DNA of 10,182 nucleotides from Bacteroidota bacterium (GCA_025356715.1 JANXRU010000038.1:1-10182); one strand, 5' to 3'; counted from the stretch's first letter, positions 1 to 7,407 are shown. The notes: generated from the sequence alone by a model not told the origin. Numbers and translations: made by a program.

Positions 1-417
1 ACCTATAATGGAAGCGACTCTGTAAATACTGCTACTGGAGAAAAAATTATTACAGCTGGAAAAGACAATAAAAATGTAGGTGTTGCTGCTGGCATTGTTC
101 AATCCTTTGGTGATGCGCCGGGTGGAGCTAGTGAAGAATTGAAAGAAATAAATTATAGTGTCGGAATTGAATATTGGTATGGTGCTCCAAAAGTATTTGC
201 CGTTCGTGCAGGTTATTTTAATGAAGCAAAAACAAAAGGGAATCGTAAATTTTTCACTGCAGGTATTGGTTTGCGTTATTCTAAATTTGGTTTAGATATG
301 TCATACTTAATTCCTGTAACGCAACGTAATCCTCTACAAAACACATTGCGTTTTTCTCTTACTTTTGATTTTGGCGATGATGGTGGGAAAGCCGCTACAC
401 CAAAACCTACTGAATAA
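1..417 (+). CDS. porV: Type IX secretion outer-membrane protein PorV, C-terminal part (5' truncated by window edge)
   Basis: Frame 1 is open from the first base to the TAA at 415-417, giving 138 residues of a protein whose start lies to the left. The segment reading SFGDAPGG, then SEELKEI, then GIEYWY, RAGYF, KTKGNR and RNPLQNTLRFSL matches the C-terminal strands of PorV (LptO), as I recall the family. Alternating hydrophobic and polar residues fit beta strands of a FadL-like outer-membrane barrel. PorV of the type IX secretion system takes folded cargo from the SprA translocon and passes it to the PorU sortase, which attaches it to the surface. The family is normally about 380-400 residues, so roughly one third is visible. 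A TTG at 139 is internal, not a start, because homologous sequence continues upstream of it. After the last strand (ending near residue 124) there is a polar Gly/Lys/Pro tail of about 14 residues. porU often lies just upstream, outside this window. Confidence 0.93.
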   Translation, partial: TYNGSDSVNTATGEKIITAGKDNKNVGVAAGIVQSFGDAPGGASEELKEINYSVGIEYWYGAPKVFAVRAGYFNEAKTKGNRKFFTAGIGLRYSKFGLDMSYLIPVTQRNPLQNTLRFSLTFDFGDDGGKAATPKPTE

Positions 418-514
418 AACTTTCAGCTCAATGTATATTATAGTTGACAATTTTTTAGATTGTAAAAAAAATCTATCTGTAAAACCATATTTATTTAGTC
501 GTAAATATTAAGTT

Positions 515-1636
515 ATGCAAATAGTTGTTAATACTCGTTTATTGCTCCCAAACAAATTGGATGGTATAGGTTGGTTTACTTACCAAACATTAAAGCGTAT
601 TACACAACAAAATCCAAATGTTCATTTTGTTTTTTTATTTGACAGAGATTATAATGAAGACTTTATATTTTCTGATAACATAACGCCTTTAGTAGTTGGG
701 CCAGAAGCAAGGCACCCTTTTTTATATTACCTGTGGTTTCATCGATCGGTTAAACAAATATTAAATCGTATGAATCCAGATTTATTTTTATCGCCGGATG
801 GTTTTTTATCATTAGGTGCTAAATGCAAGCAATTACCAGTTATACATGATATCAACTTTCATCATAATCCCAAAGATTTAAAACCATTAACTAGTAAATA
901 TTATAATCATTTCTTTCCAAAATATGCCCATGCTGCAACACGAATTGCAACCGTATCAGAATTCAGTAAACAAGATATAATAAAAGAATACCATATTAAT
1001 GCTTCTAAAATTGATGTTGTATATAACGGTATTAACGATGGTTTTAAACCCTTAACCGACAACGAAAAAAAAGCAACTAAAGAAAAATATGCACATGGAA
1101 AATCCTATTTTTTATTTGTAGGCTCTCAAAGTCCACGTAAAAATTTAAATCGCTTAATTGCTGCCTTTGATATATTTAAACAACAAACGCAATCAGATTT
1201 TAAGTTAGTATTAGTAGGTGCCATTTATAGCAGCGAAGGTGATGTAAAAAAAGCCATTGATAAATCTATTTTTAAAACTGATATTTTATTTATTGGAAGA
1301 CAACCGCAGAATGAGTTAGAAAACATCATGGCCGCAGCTTTTGCATTAACTTATGTGCCCTACTTTGAAGGCTTTGGCATTCCCTTAATTGAAGCTATGC
1401 AATGTAAAACGCCTATTATTTGTAGTAATACAACTTCTATTCCCGAGATAGCTGGAAATGCAGGATTATTGGTTAATCCATTTGAGGTAAGTGACATTTC
1501 AAATGCCATGATCGAATTATTTAAAAATGAAAATGTGCGTCAACAATTAATTCAAAATGGCGTGCAAAGAAAAAATAGTTTTTCATGGGATAAATCAGCT
1601 AACCTCCTATGGGATAGCATAAATAAGTGTTTATGA
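515..1636 (+). CDS. GT4-family glycosyltransferase
   Basis: A 373-residue cytoplasmic glycosyltransferase with the GT-B fold. Residues 1-180 form the acceptor domain, with a glycine loop near residues 17-19 and VSEFSKQDI followed by VVYNGIN at the domain junction. The C-terminal donor-binding domain starts with FVGSQSPRKNLNRLI (G203, R208, K209) and contains the E-x7-E signature EGFGIPLIE (E285 and E293). These motifs place it in GT4, a retaining family using nucleotide sugars or GDP-mannose. Donor and acceptor cannot be read from the sequence; LPS or surface polysaccharide is the usual role and fits the envelope genes around it. The ATG at 515 gives a standard N-terminus (MQIVVNTRLL). No signal peptide or membrane segment is seen. 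It begins 97 bases after porV, and its TGA overlaps the next gene's ATG, so the two are probably translationally coupled. Confidence 0.92.
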   Translation: MQIVVNTRLLLPNKLDGIGWFTYQTLKRITQQNPNVHFVFLFDRDYNEDFIFSDNITPLVVGPEARHPFLYYLWFHRSVKQILNRMNPDLFLSPDGFLSLGAKCKQLPVIHDINFHHNPKDLKPLTSKYYNHFFPKYAHAATRIATVSEFSKQDIIKEYHINASKIDVVYNGINDGFKPLTDNEKKATKEKYAHGKSYFLFVGSQSPRKNLNRLIAAFDIFKQQTQSDFKLVLVGAIYSSEGDVKKAIDKSIFKTDILFIGRQPQNELENIMAAAFALTYVPYFEGFGIPLIEAMQCKTPIICSNTTSIPEIAGNAGLLVNPFEVSDISNAMIELFKNENVRQQLIQNGVQRKNSFSWDKSANLLWDSINKCL

Positions 1637-3108
1637 GTTTATCTCCTATTAGTAAATCAGCCTTTATAAAATCAGAACAATGTTTAAAGCATTTTTATTT
1701 ATATAAAAATCATCCTTATTTACGTGATAAATTATCGAAAGAAAAACAATTAATTTTTAAACGTGGAATTGATGTGGGGATTTTCGCGCAGCAACTATTT
1801 ACTAATGGCGTTGATGTTACTGTAGGCGAAAAACGGAATCAAGAATTATTTGCTCAAAAAACAAAAGACCTTATTAATCAAGGAATAACTACCATTTACG
1901 AGGCAACTTTTATTTTTGACAATCTATTAGTGATGGTAGACATATTGCAAAAACAGGGTGACAATTGGATAGCATATGAAGTAAAAAGTTCTTTAAAGAT
2001 TACTGATACATATGTAAAAGATGCTTGTTTTCAATATTTTGTTATTAAAAATTGTTTACCGAATTTAACAGAATTTAATTTATTAACCCTTAACCCAAAA
2101 TATACTTTAGAAGGTGACTTAGATATAAAACAATTATTTAAAACAACATCCGTGATGCGTGATGCTGTGAAAAATAGTGATTATTTCAAGCATAAATCAG
2201 AGTTAGCAAAATTAACGTTGGAACAAAATAAAATTCCTGATATTAAAATTGGCGCACATTGTTTTCAGCCTTATACATGCGACTTTTTAGGAACTTGCTG
2301 GAAAGATACTCAAGATTCCTCATCTGTTTTTTCTATTGGAAAATTATCCAAACAAACACTATTTGAATTTTACGACAAAAACATTAAACGAATTGATGAA
2401 ATTGATATAACAACCATTGAGAAAAAAGAAATTAAAATTCAGGTAATTGCTGCTAAAGAACAAAAAGAACAAGTAGAAAAACAACCATTAAGTACTTTTA
2501 TATCTCATATAAAAACGCCTATTTGTAGTTTAGATATAGAAGTATGGATGCCTGCAATTCCTTTTTATCAAGGTACAAAACCATTTCAATTAGTGCCTTT
2601 TTTATTTTCAATGATACACGAAGAAAATGGAGAGTTAAAAAGGCAAAGCTATTTTAAGCCCATCAAAGAAGATAATCGAAAATCGTTTTTAGAAACAATT
2701 ATAGCATCTACCAAACCATTTGCTTCTATTTTGATGTTTGATAAATCCTTAGAAGAAAATATTTTGAACCAATTAGTGGAATTGTTTCCAGAATACAGAA
2801 AAGATATCGCCGACCTGAAATCAAAAATAATTGATTTAGCCGAACCAATTCAAAAGGGAAATTACTACCATCCTGACATGAAAGGCAATTTTACGCTTAA
2901 AAGCCTTGCTCCGATAGTCAATCAGGAATTAGGGTTTCACACCTTAGAGATACAATCAGGAATTAGTGCTATGTATATTTACGAAAGTTTATTATCTCAA
3001 AATAACGCTATTGAGCAAGAATCTATTAAGCAACAACTTATTGATTATTGTGAAATGGATGCTCTAATTACTTATCAATTGCTTGATTTTTTTAAACATA
3101 AAATTTAA
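1633..3108 (+). CDS. DUF2779 protein with Cas4/Dna2-like Fe-S nuclease domain and RNase H-fold-like C-terminal domain
   Basis: A 491-residue protein. I chose the ATG at 1633, which overlaps the preceding TGA as ATGA; a GTG two codons earlier is possible but less likely. Residues 1-225 resemble the RecB/Cas4/Dna2 nuclease group. D103 lies in a short strand (VMVDIL), followed by E116-V117-K118 (the D...ExK catalytic pattern) and Q134. One cysteine near the N-terminus (C17) and three after the nuclease core (C210, C216, C222) reproduce the 1+3 arrangement that holds a 4Fe-4S cluster in Cas4, AddB and Dna2. Residues 226-290 are a charged linker. Residues 295-491 match DUF2779, with SLDIEVW (D301, E303), PFYQGTKPFQ, MFDKSLEEN (D370), YYHPDMKGNF and YCEMDAL (D476). 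The spacing of acidic residues suggests a DEDD-type exonuclease or RNase H-like fold. The substrate is unknown. The family assignment is firm; the catalytic reading is inference from motifs. Confidence 0.87.
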   Translation: MSLSPISKSAFIKSEQCLKHFYLYKNHPYLRDKLSKEKQLIFKRGIDVGIFAQQLFTNGVDVTVGEKRNQELFAQKTKDLINQGITTIYEATFIFDNLLVMVDILQKQGDNWIAYEVKSSLKITDTYVKDACFQYFVIKNCLPNLTEFNLLTLNPKYTLEGDLDIKQLFKTTSVMRDAVKNSDYFKHKSELAKLTLEQNKIPDIKIGAHCFQPYTCDFLGTCWKDTQDSSSVFSIGKLSKQTLFEFYDKNIKRIDEIDITTIEKKEIKIQVIAAKEQKEQVEKQPLSTFISHIKTPICSLDIEVWMPAIPFYQGTKPFQLVPFLFSMIHEENGELKRQSYFKPIKEDNRKSFLETIIASTKPFASILMFDKSLEENILNQLVELFPEYRKDIADLKSKIIDLAEPIQKGNYYHPDMKGNFTLKSLAPIVNQELGFHTLEIQSGISAMYIYESLLSQNNAIEQESIKQQLIDYCEMDALITYQLLDFFKHKI

Positions 3109-3148
3109 TGTATTGAATTTTACAACTCAAATACAAAGTGCTTTTTTA

Positions 3149-4249
3149 ATGTTTAGTAAATATGTTACTAAGCAATTTCTCGTTATAATTTTCATCCTCA
3201 CACCAATTCTTACATTCTCTCAAACTACAAAAGATAGTACTAAAAAAATAAAATACATTGCCGTCCCTGTTTTATTTAAAACTCCAGAAACAGGCTGGGC
3301 GTATGGATTATCAGGATCCATGTCTTTCAAAACTACTTTCAATAAAGATACTTTAACAAGAACATCCGTTATTCAATTATTAACCATTTTTTCGCAAAAA
3401 GAACAAAATGTTCAAGCAATTGATGCAACTATCTATTTTCCAAAAGAAAAATATATTTTATATCTTCAAACATCACATAGTTATTTTCCTGATAATTTTT
3501 GGGGTATAGGTCAGTATACTAAAAATGAAACGTCTGAAAAATATGCCTTCGAACAATTTTTTTTCTCGCCTCATTTAAAACGGAAATTTTCTAAGCACTT
3601 ATTTTTAGGAGCCATCTTAGATTATCAAAATGTGTTTAAAGTAAACTCAATGCCTGGCGGTGTATTTGATACCACTCATTTTTACGGAAAAACTAAATAT
3701 CAAGCTACAGGCCTTGGTATTAGTGCAAGTTACGACACTAGAGACGCTACTTTTTGGCCAACAAAAGGCATGTTTTTACAATCGAGTTTCGTACTATATA
3801 ATAATCTAATTGCATCTAGCTATACCTTTAATAAATGGACAGTTGAACTGCGGTATTTTAAAAAAGTATTTAAAAATCAGATCTTTGCTTTTCAACTCTA
3901 TAATTACACAAGCATTGGTGAAACTCCCTTGCGTTCATTAGCATCTTTAGGAGGTGCAGGAAATTTACGCGGTTATTATCAAGGACGATTTAGAGATAAT
4001 TCAATGTACTCGGCAATAGCTGAATACAGAGCTTATTTATTTTGGCGGATTAGTGCATGTGCATTTTTTGGGGTTGGGGATGTGTATAAATACCCTTCCG
4101 ATATAAATATTAACAGTTTAAAACACACATTTGGAGGCGGATTAAGAATAACTATTTTGAAAAAAGAAAATTTAAATTTAAGATTAGATTATGGCTATTC
4201 CGATAATTACAATCAAGGATTTTATTTTACGATTGGTGAGTGTTTTTAA
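3149..4249 (+). CDS. BamA/TamA-family (D15/Omp85) outer-membrane beta-barrel protein without POTRA domains
   Basis: A 366-residue exported barrel. The ATG at 3149 places a signal peptide exactly at the N-terminus (K4, K8, then a hydrophobic run to about residue 23, with likely cleavage at FS|Q near residue 25). The frame is open back to a TTG at 3083, but that start would lie inside the previous gene and bury the signal peptide. The mature part is rich in amphipathic beta strands. Diagnostic pieces are the YDTRDATFWPTKGMFL segment and LRGYYQGRFRD (R274-G275-Y276), the Omp85 RGF/Y loop that folds into the barrel lumen. The protein ends in phenylalanine, the usual beta-signal residue read by the BAM complex. 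At 366 residues there is no room for periplasmic POTRA repeats, so it is not BamA or TamA itself but one of the short surface-antigen D15 proteins common in Bacteroidota. Its cargo or role is unknown. It starts 40 bases after the DUF2779 gene, probably in the same transcript. Confidence 0.85.
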   Translation: MFSKYVTKQFLVIIFILTPILTFSQTTKDSTKKIKYIAVPVLFKTPETGWAYGLSGSMSFKTTFNKDTLTRTSVIQLLTIFSQKEQNVQAIDATIYFPKEKYILYLQTSHSYFPDNFWGIGQYTKNETSEKYAFEQFFFSPHLKRKFSKHLFLGAILDYQNVFKVNSMPGGVFDTTHFYGKTKYQATGLGISASYDTRDATFWPTKGMFLQSSFVLYNNLIASSYTFNKWTVELRYFKKVFKNQIFAFQLYNYTSIGETPLRSLASLGGAGNLRGYYQGRFRDNSMYSAIAEYRAYLFWRISACAFFGVGDVYKYPSDININSLKHTFGGGLRITILKKENLNLRLDYGYSDNYNQGFYFTIGECF

Positions 4250-4283
4250 AAATGTTGTTCTTTTTACAATTTCAACTGCAATT

Positions 4284-4514
4284 TTAATTTATATTTTTGA
4301 TTCTATATTTATATAATAAAATGGATGAAATAACAACAAAACCAACCATTCCAATAATTAATGGATCTTCATAAAATGGCGGTTCATTCGATGCATACCT
4401 AAGAGTACAAATAATTCCATGCTTTCTTGGCTTTGCTGTTTCTAAATCAATGTTAACTTGTGCACGCGCGTATAAATCCAAAAATAATAAAAAGGAAATA
4501 ATTATTTTTTTCAT
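4284..4514 (-). CDS. Small exported or membrane protein of unknown function
   Basis: A 76-residue open frame read from the CAT at 4512-4514, starting MKKIIISFLLFL. This start gives a clean signal peptide: basic residues 2-3, hydrophobic 4-14, and a likely cleavage at ARA|Q near residue 18. The frame continues upstream to other possible starts, but those overlap the EVE gene and would hide the signal. The mature part has a short polar ectodomain (about 20-50) with one cysteine (C36) and a PPFYEDP motif. A single hydrophobic segment follows at about 51-68, then a basic tail (KYRIKNIN). The predicted layout is a tiny type I membrane protein with its tail in the cytoplasm. I recognise no family. 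It lies 29 bases downstream of the EVE gene on the same strand, probably in the same transcript, and converges with the D15 gene across 34 bases. It could be a lineage-specific protein; an unused frame is less likely given the ordered signal-ectodomain-TM layout. Confidence 0.55.
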   Translation of the reverse strand: MKKIIISFLLFLDLYARAQVNIDLETAKPRKHGIICTLRYASNEPPFYEDPLIIGMVGFVVISSILLYKYRIKNIN

Positions 4515-4543
4515 GTATAATTTATAACTCATCATATATAATT

Positions 4544-4951
4544 CTAAAGTCCTCCCAACATACAAATTCTATCAAACTCTTCTAACTTAACCATTCCAAC
4601 GGATAAACGCTGCAATTTTACTAACTGCATCTCTTTTAAATAGTCATCAGCTTTTATTTGCGCTAATGTAACAGGCGTTTTCAACGTTTTAAAAGGAGCA
4701 ACATCTACACTTACCCATGCTTCTTCTTTAGTTGTTGGATCTTGGTAGTGTTCTTTCACAACCTTTGCTATGCCTACTATACACATACCTTCATTACTAT
4801 GATAAAACAATAATAAATCGCCTTTTTTCATGGCTTTTAAATTATTACGTGCTTGATAATTTCGTACACCATCCCAACATGTTTTTTTATCTTTTTTAAA
4901 CTGATCCCAACTGTATTTAAAAGGTTCTGATTTGATTAACCAATAATTCAT
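4544..4951 (-). CDS. EVE domain-containing protein
   Basis: A 135-residue single-domain protein of the EVE family, PUA-like fold, related to human thymocyte nuclear protein 1 and to YTH readers. Signature blocks are NYWLIKSEP (residues 2-10), CWDGVRNYQARN (25-36), MKKGDLLLFYHSN (41-53), VGIAKVV, and the C-terminal LQRLSVG. W26, N31, R35 and the YHS motif sit in conserved positions likely to line the base-binding pocket. EVE domains are thought to bind modified bases in DNA or RNA, and some occur fused to restriction enzymes. Here the domain stands alone, with no restriction or methylation gene nearby. The length is slightly shorter than the usual 150 or so because the loop after QDPT is compact. 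It is transcribed away from the aminotransferase gene. A weak -7-like match (TACATTTT on the minus strand, about 4967-4974) lies just upstream. The small membrane protein follows 29 bases after its stop. Confidence 0.92.
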   Translation of the reverse strand: MNYWLIKSEPFKYSWDQFKKDKKTCWDGVRNYQARNNLKAMKKGDLLLFYHSNEGMCIVGIAKVVKEHYQDPTTKEEAWVSVDVAPFKTLKTPVTLAQIKADDYLKEMQLVKLQRLSVGMVKLEEFDRICMLGGL

Positions 4952-5065
4952 GATATTTCAATGTTGAAAATGTAAGTTTTTCTAAATAGGAAAATTACTT
5001 AAATATCAGGATAAAGGCAACATAAATAGCTAATATTTTCCGCAATAAATTAGTCTAAAATTAGC

Positions 5066-5094
5066 TTGTGATGTGCTACAAATTGTTAGATTTG
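5066..5094 (+). promoter_or_regulatory. Bacteroidota-type promoter for the aminotransferase gene
   Basis: TTG at 5066-5068 and TAGATTTG at 5087-5094 are separated by 18 bases. This matches the Bacteroidota housekeeping sigma pattern (TTG, 17-23 bases, TAnnTTTG). The -7 box fits every fixed position. Transcription would start near 5100, leaving a leader of about 17 bases before the ATG at 5117. The leader is A-rich with no Shine-Dalgarno motif, as usual in the phylum. It is predicted by pattern only. Confidence 0.65.
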
Positions 5095-5116
5095 TTACGC
5101 ATTTTAAAATAGAACT

Positions 5117-6310
5117 ATGGCACATTTATCAGATAGAATCAATCTTATTTCCGAATCACAAACCATTGCAATGGCTCGTAAAAGCCGTGAGTTGAAAGCA
5201 CAAGGAATTGACATCATTAGTTTGAGTTTGGGCGAGCCAGATTTTGCAACACCGGAAGTTGTGAAACAAGCTGCCATTAAAGCCATTAACGATAATTTTA
5301 GTTATTACACACACGTAAGTGGCACATTAGAATTACGACAAGCTATTGCTCATAAATTTAAGCGTGATAACGGATTAGATTATACACCTGATGACATTGT
5401 AGTTTCTACAGGGGCTAAGCAAAGTATAGCTAATGCAGTATTATGTACCATTAATCCAGGAGATGAAGTGTTAATACCATCTCCATTTTGGGTAAGTTAC
5501 TTAGAAATTTTGAAATTAGCAGGCGGTGTACCCATTATTATTGATACTGATATTGATAACGATTTTAAAGTTACTGCGGAGCAATTAAAAAAACACATCA
5601 CACCAAAAACACGAATGATGATGTTCAGTACACCATGTAATCCTACTGGCTCGGTGTATAGCAAACAAGAATTAAGAGCAATTGCAGATGTTGTGAAGCA
5701 ATATGATGAGCTTTACATTATGAGCGATGAAATTTATGAGCACATTAATTTTGTTGGTGGACATGAAAGTATGGCTCAATTTCCTGATATCAAGGATAGA
5801 GTAATTACCATTAATGGCGTTTCTAAAGGATTTGCCATGACAGGTTGGAGAGGTGGAATTATGGCGGCTCCAAGATGGATAGCACAAGCGTGTGATAAAA
5901 TGCAAGGACAATTTACATCAGCAACATGTAGTATTACGCAAAAGGCGATGGAAACTGCCATGCTATTGCCAGCAGAATCTACACACTATATGCGTGATGC
6001 TTTTTTGAAGCGTCGTAATTTAGTATTAGAATTAATGAAAGACATTAAAGGATTTAAAACCAACGTTCCGCAAGGCGCATTTTATGTGTATCCTGAAGTG
6101 TCTGCCTTGTTCGGAAAAAAATATGAATCCTATACCATCAATAATGCAACAGATTTATCACTATTTTTATTAGATGTGGCTCATGTGGCATTAGTGCCAG
6201 GAGCGGCTTTTGGTGATGATAAATACATTCGTTTTTCATACGCAACTTCTGAAGATAAATTAATAGAGGCATTGAAGAGAATGAAAGAAGCAATTGACAA
6301 ATTAGTATAA
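5117..6310 (+). CDS. Pyridoxal phosphate-dependent aminotransferase, class I/II (aspartate aminotransferase-like)
   Basis: A 397-residue fold-type I PLP enzyme of the size usual for the aspartate aminotransferase Ib group. The N-terminus MAHLSDRINLISESQT and SLGEPDFATP supply the substrate-gating segment. STGAKQSIANA binds the phosphate. N175 (in STPCNPTG) and D204/Y207 (in MSDEIYEH) contact the pyridine ring. K237 in the NGVSKGFAMTGWR motif is the Schiff-base lysine, and R245 follows in GWR. R372 (YIRFSYA) should bind the substrate alpha-carboxylate. All expected catalytic residues are present, so it is very likely active. The likely reaction is reversible amino transfer between aspartate or a related amino acid and 2-oxoglutarate in the cytoplasm. 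Exact specificity (aspartate, prephenate or aromatic) cannot be fixed from sequence. A good promoter ends about 20 bases upstream. rfaE1 follows after 80 bases, but a repeat lies between them and the pathways are unrelated. Confidence 0.93.
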   Translation: MAHLSDRINLISESQTIAMARKSRELKAQGIDIISLSLGEPDFATPEVVKQAAIKAINDNFSYYTHVSGTLELRQAIAHKFKRDNGLDYTPDDIVVSTGAKQSIANAVLCTINPGDEVLIPSPFWVSYLEILKLAGGVPIIIDTDIDNDFKVTAEQLKKHITPKTRMMMFSTPCNPTGSVYSKQELRAIADVVKQYDELYIMSDEIYEHINFVGGHESMAQFPDIKDRVITINGVSKGFAMTGWRGGIMAAPRWIAQACDKMQGQFTSATCSITQKAMETAMLLPAESTHYMRDAFLKRRNLVLELMKDIKGFKTNVPQGAFYVYPEVSALFGKKYESYTINNATDLSLFLLDVAHVALVPGAAFGDDKYIRFSYATSEDKLIEALKRMKEAIDKLV

Positions 6311-6350
6311 AAGCATTAAGATAAAAAGCACAAGATTTAAGACCCATGTT

Positions 6351-6390
6351 CACTTTGTGAGCTCTGTGGTTAAAAATTTGAAAAAATAAA
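6351..6390 (+). repeat. CTCTGTG intergenic repeat, copy 1, leader of rfaE1
   Basis: The stretch contains CTTTGTGAGCTCTGTGGTTA and runs on through an A/T-rich part to the base before the rfaE1 ATG. From 6361 through the ATG it matches the stretch before ubiE (7616-7647) at 28 of 33 aligned positions, with one gap. It resembles the CTTTGCG/CTCTGCG...GGTTAAA intergenic repeats that I recall as widespread in Bacteroidota genomes. Its function is unknown. Confidence 0.6.
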
Positions 6391-7407
6391 ATGAAAAAAT
6401 TATCTGTAAAGAAAGAACACATTCGAGAAATTTTTAAATCGTTTAGTAATTTGAACGTGTTGATTATTGGTGATGTGATGATTGATAGTTATATGTGGGG
6501 AAAAGTAAATCGTATTTCTCCAGAAGCTCCTGTACCAATCATTTCTATACAGAAAAAAGAAAAACGTTTGGGCGGCGCTGCTAACGTGGCTTTAAACATA
6601 CAGGCTATGGGTGCTAATCCCATCTTATGTTCAGTAATAGGGATTGATTTTGAAGGACAAAATTTTTTAGACTTATTAAAAACTCAAAAATTAAGTCAAA
6701 AAGGAATATTAAAATCACGCACTCGTATTACTACTGAAAAAACGCGTGTCATTGGAAACAATCATCAACTATTGCGTATTGATGAAGAAATAGAAGAAGA
6801 TATCGCTTCAGCAGAAACTCAACAATTAATTACCTTAATTTCTTATATCATTCAACATGATAAAATTGATGTCATTTTATTTGAAGATTACAATAAGGGA
6901 CTAATTACACCTAAATTAATTTCAAAAGTGGTAGAATTGGCTAAGAGTAAGGGGATTCCAACCTGTGTAGATCCAAAAAAGAAAAATTTTAATGCTTATA
7001 AAGGAGTAACTTTATTTAAACCAAATTTAAAAGAGTTGCGAGAAGGTTTGAAACTCGATATTAGTTCGGATAATATTAATGAGCTACAGCGTGCTATTAG
7101 TAGTTTTAGAGTGAAACAAAAATTTGAAACAGCCTTAGTTACCTTAGCTGAAAAAGGTGTTTTAATTAACTCCAGATCAATTAAAGAACATACGCCTGCG
7201 CATATTCGTAGTATTGCTGATGTAAGCGGGGCAGGAGATACTGTAATTAGCGTAGCATCTCTTTTAATGGCATTACATGTTAATCCTGTAGTGATGGCAG
7301 CAATTGCAAACTTAGCGGGTGGTTTAGTATGTGAACAAATTGGCGTAGTACCTGTTAGTAAAGAACAGTTATTAGAAGAATCGTTGAAGTTGGATTTTGT
7401 GAAGTAG
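6391..7407 (+). CDS. rfaE1: D-glycero-beta-D-manno-heptose-7-phosphate kinase (RfaE1, PfkB family)
   Basis: A 338-residue ribokinase/PfkB-family sugar kinase. It phosphorylates C1 of D-glycero-D-manno-heptose 7-phosphate with ATP to give the 1,7-bisphosphate, an early step in making ADP-heptose for the LPS inner core. Family-specific pieces are VLIIGDVMIDSYMWG near the N-terminus, RISPEAPVPI, and the RLGGAANVALN motif (G61, G62, N65) for sugar binding. EDYNKG and DPKKKN follow, and the C-terminal DVSGAGDT signature carries the catalytic base D283. E. coli HldE carries a C-terminal cytidylyltransferase domain, but this protein ends after the kinase, so a separate RfaE2-type adenylyltransferase must be encoded elsewhere. 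The start at 6391 follows an A-rich leader and gives a normal N-terminus. The gene is flanked by CTCTGTG repeats on both sides. Database labels such as bifunctional ADP-heptose synthase would overstate it, as only the kinase half is present. Confidence 0.9.
   Translation: MKKLSVKKEHIREIFKSFSNLNVLIIGDVMIDSYMWGKVNRISPEAPVPIISIQKKEKRLGGAANVALNIQAMGANPILCSVIGIDFEGQNFLDLLKTQKLSQKGILKSRTRITTEKTRVIGNNHQLLRIDEEIEEDIASAETQQLITLISYIIQHDKIDVILFEDYNKGLITPKLISKVVELAKSKGIPTCVDPKKKNFNAYKGVTLFKPNLKELREGLKLDISSDNINELQRAISSFRVKQKFETALVTLAEKGVLINSRSIKEHTPAHIRSIADVSGAGDTVISVASLLMALHVNPVVMAAIANLAGGLVCEQIGVVPVSKEQLLEESLKLDFVK

Noticed and set aside
456..475. Inverted repeat TAGATT / AATCTA in the porV-glycosyltransferase gap as a terminator
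   Set aside because: The stem is only six mostly AT pairs with an eight-base A-rich loop and no following T-run; it is expected by chance in such AT-rich DNA.
1627..1632. GTG start two codons before the DUF2779 ATG
   Set aside because: ATG at 1633 is a stronger start and forms the typical ATGA overlap with the preceding stop.
3083..3148. Upstream TTG start for the D15 barrel gene
   Set aside because: It overlaps the end of the DUF2779 gene and would place 22 residues before a clear signal peptide; the ATG at 3149 fits better.
4250..4283. Shared terminator between the D15 gene and the small convergent gene
   Set aside because: The gap has T-runs but no stem of useful stability that I can pair by eye.
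4284..4951. EVE gene plus a neighbouring Cas4-like nuclease as a defence island
   Set aside because: The EVE protein is a stand-alone domain, no methylase, restriction enzyme, cas1 or integrase is present, and the DUF2779 gene belongs to a different, convergent unit. The neighbours are housekeeping genes.
5104..6422. Several open frames antisense to the aminotransferase gene, of 60-94 codons
   Set aside because: They lie opposite a gene with all catalytic motifs intact and have no recognisable domain or sensible start; they are shadows of the coding frame.
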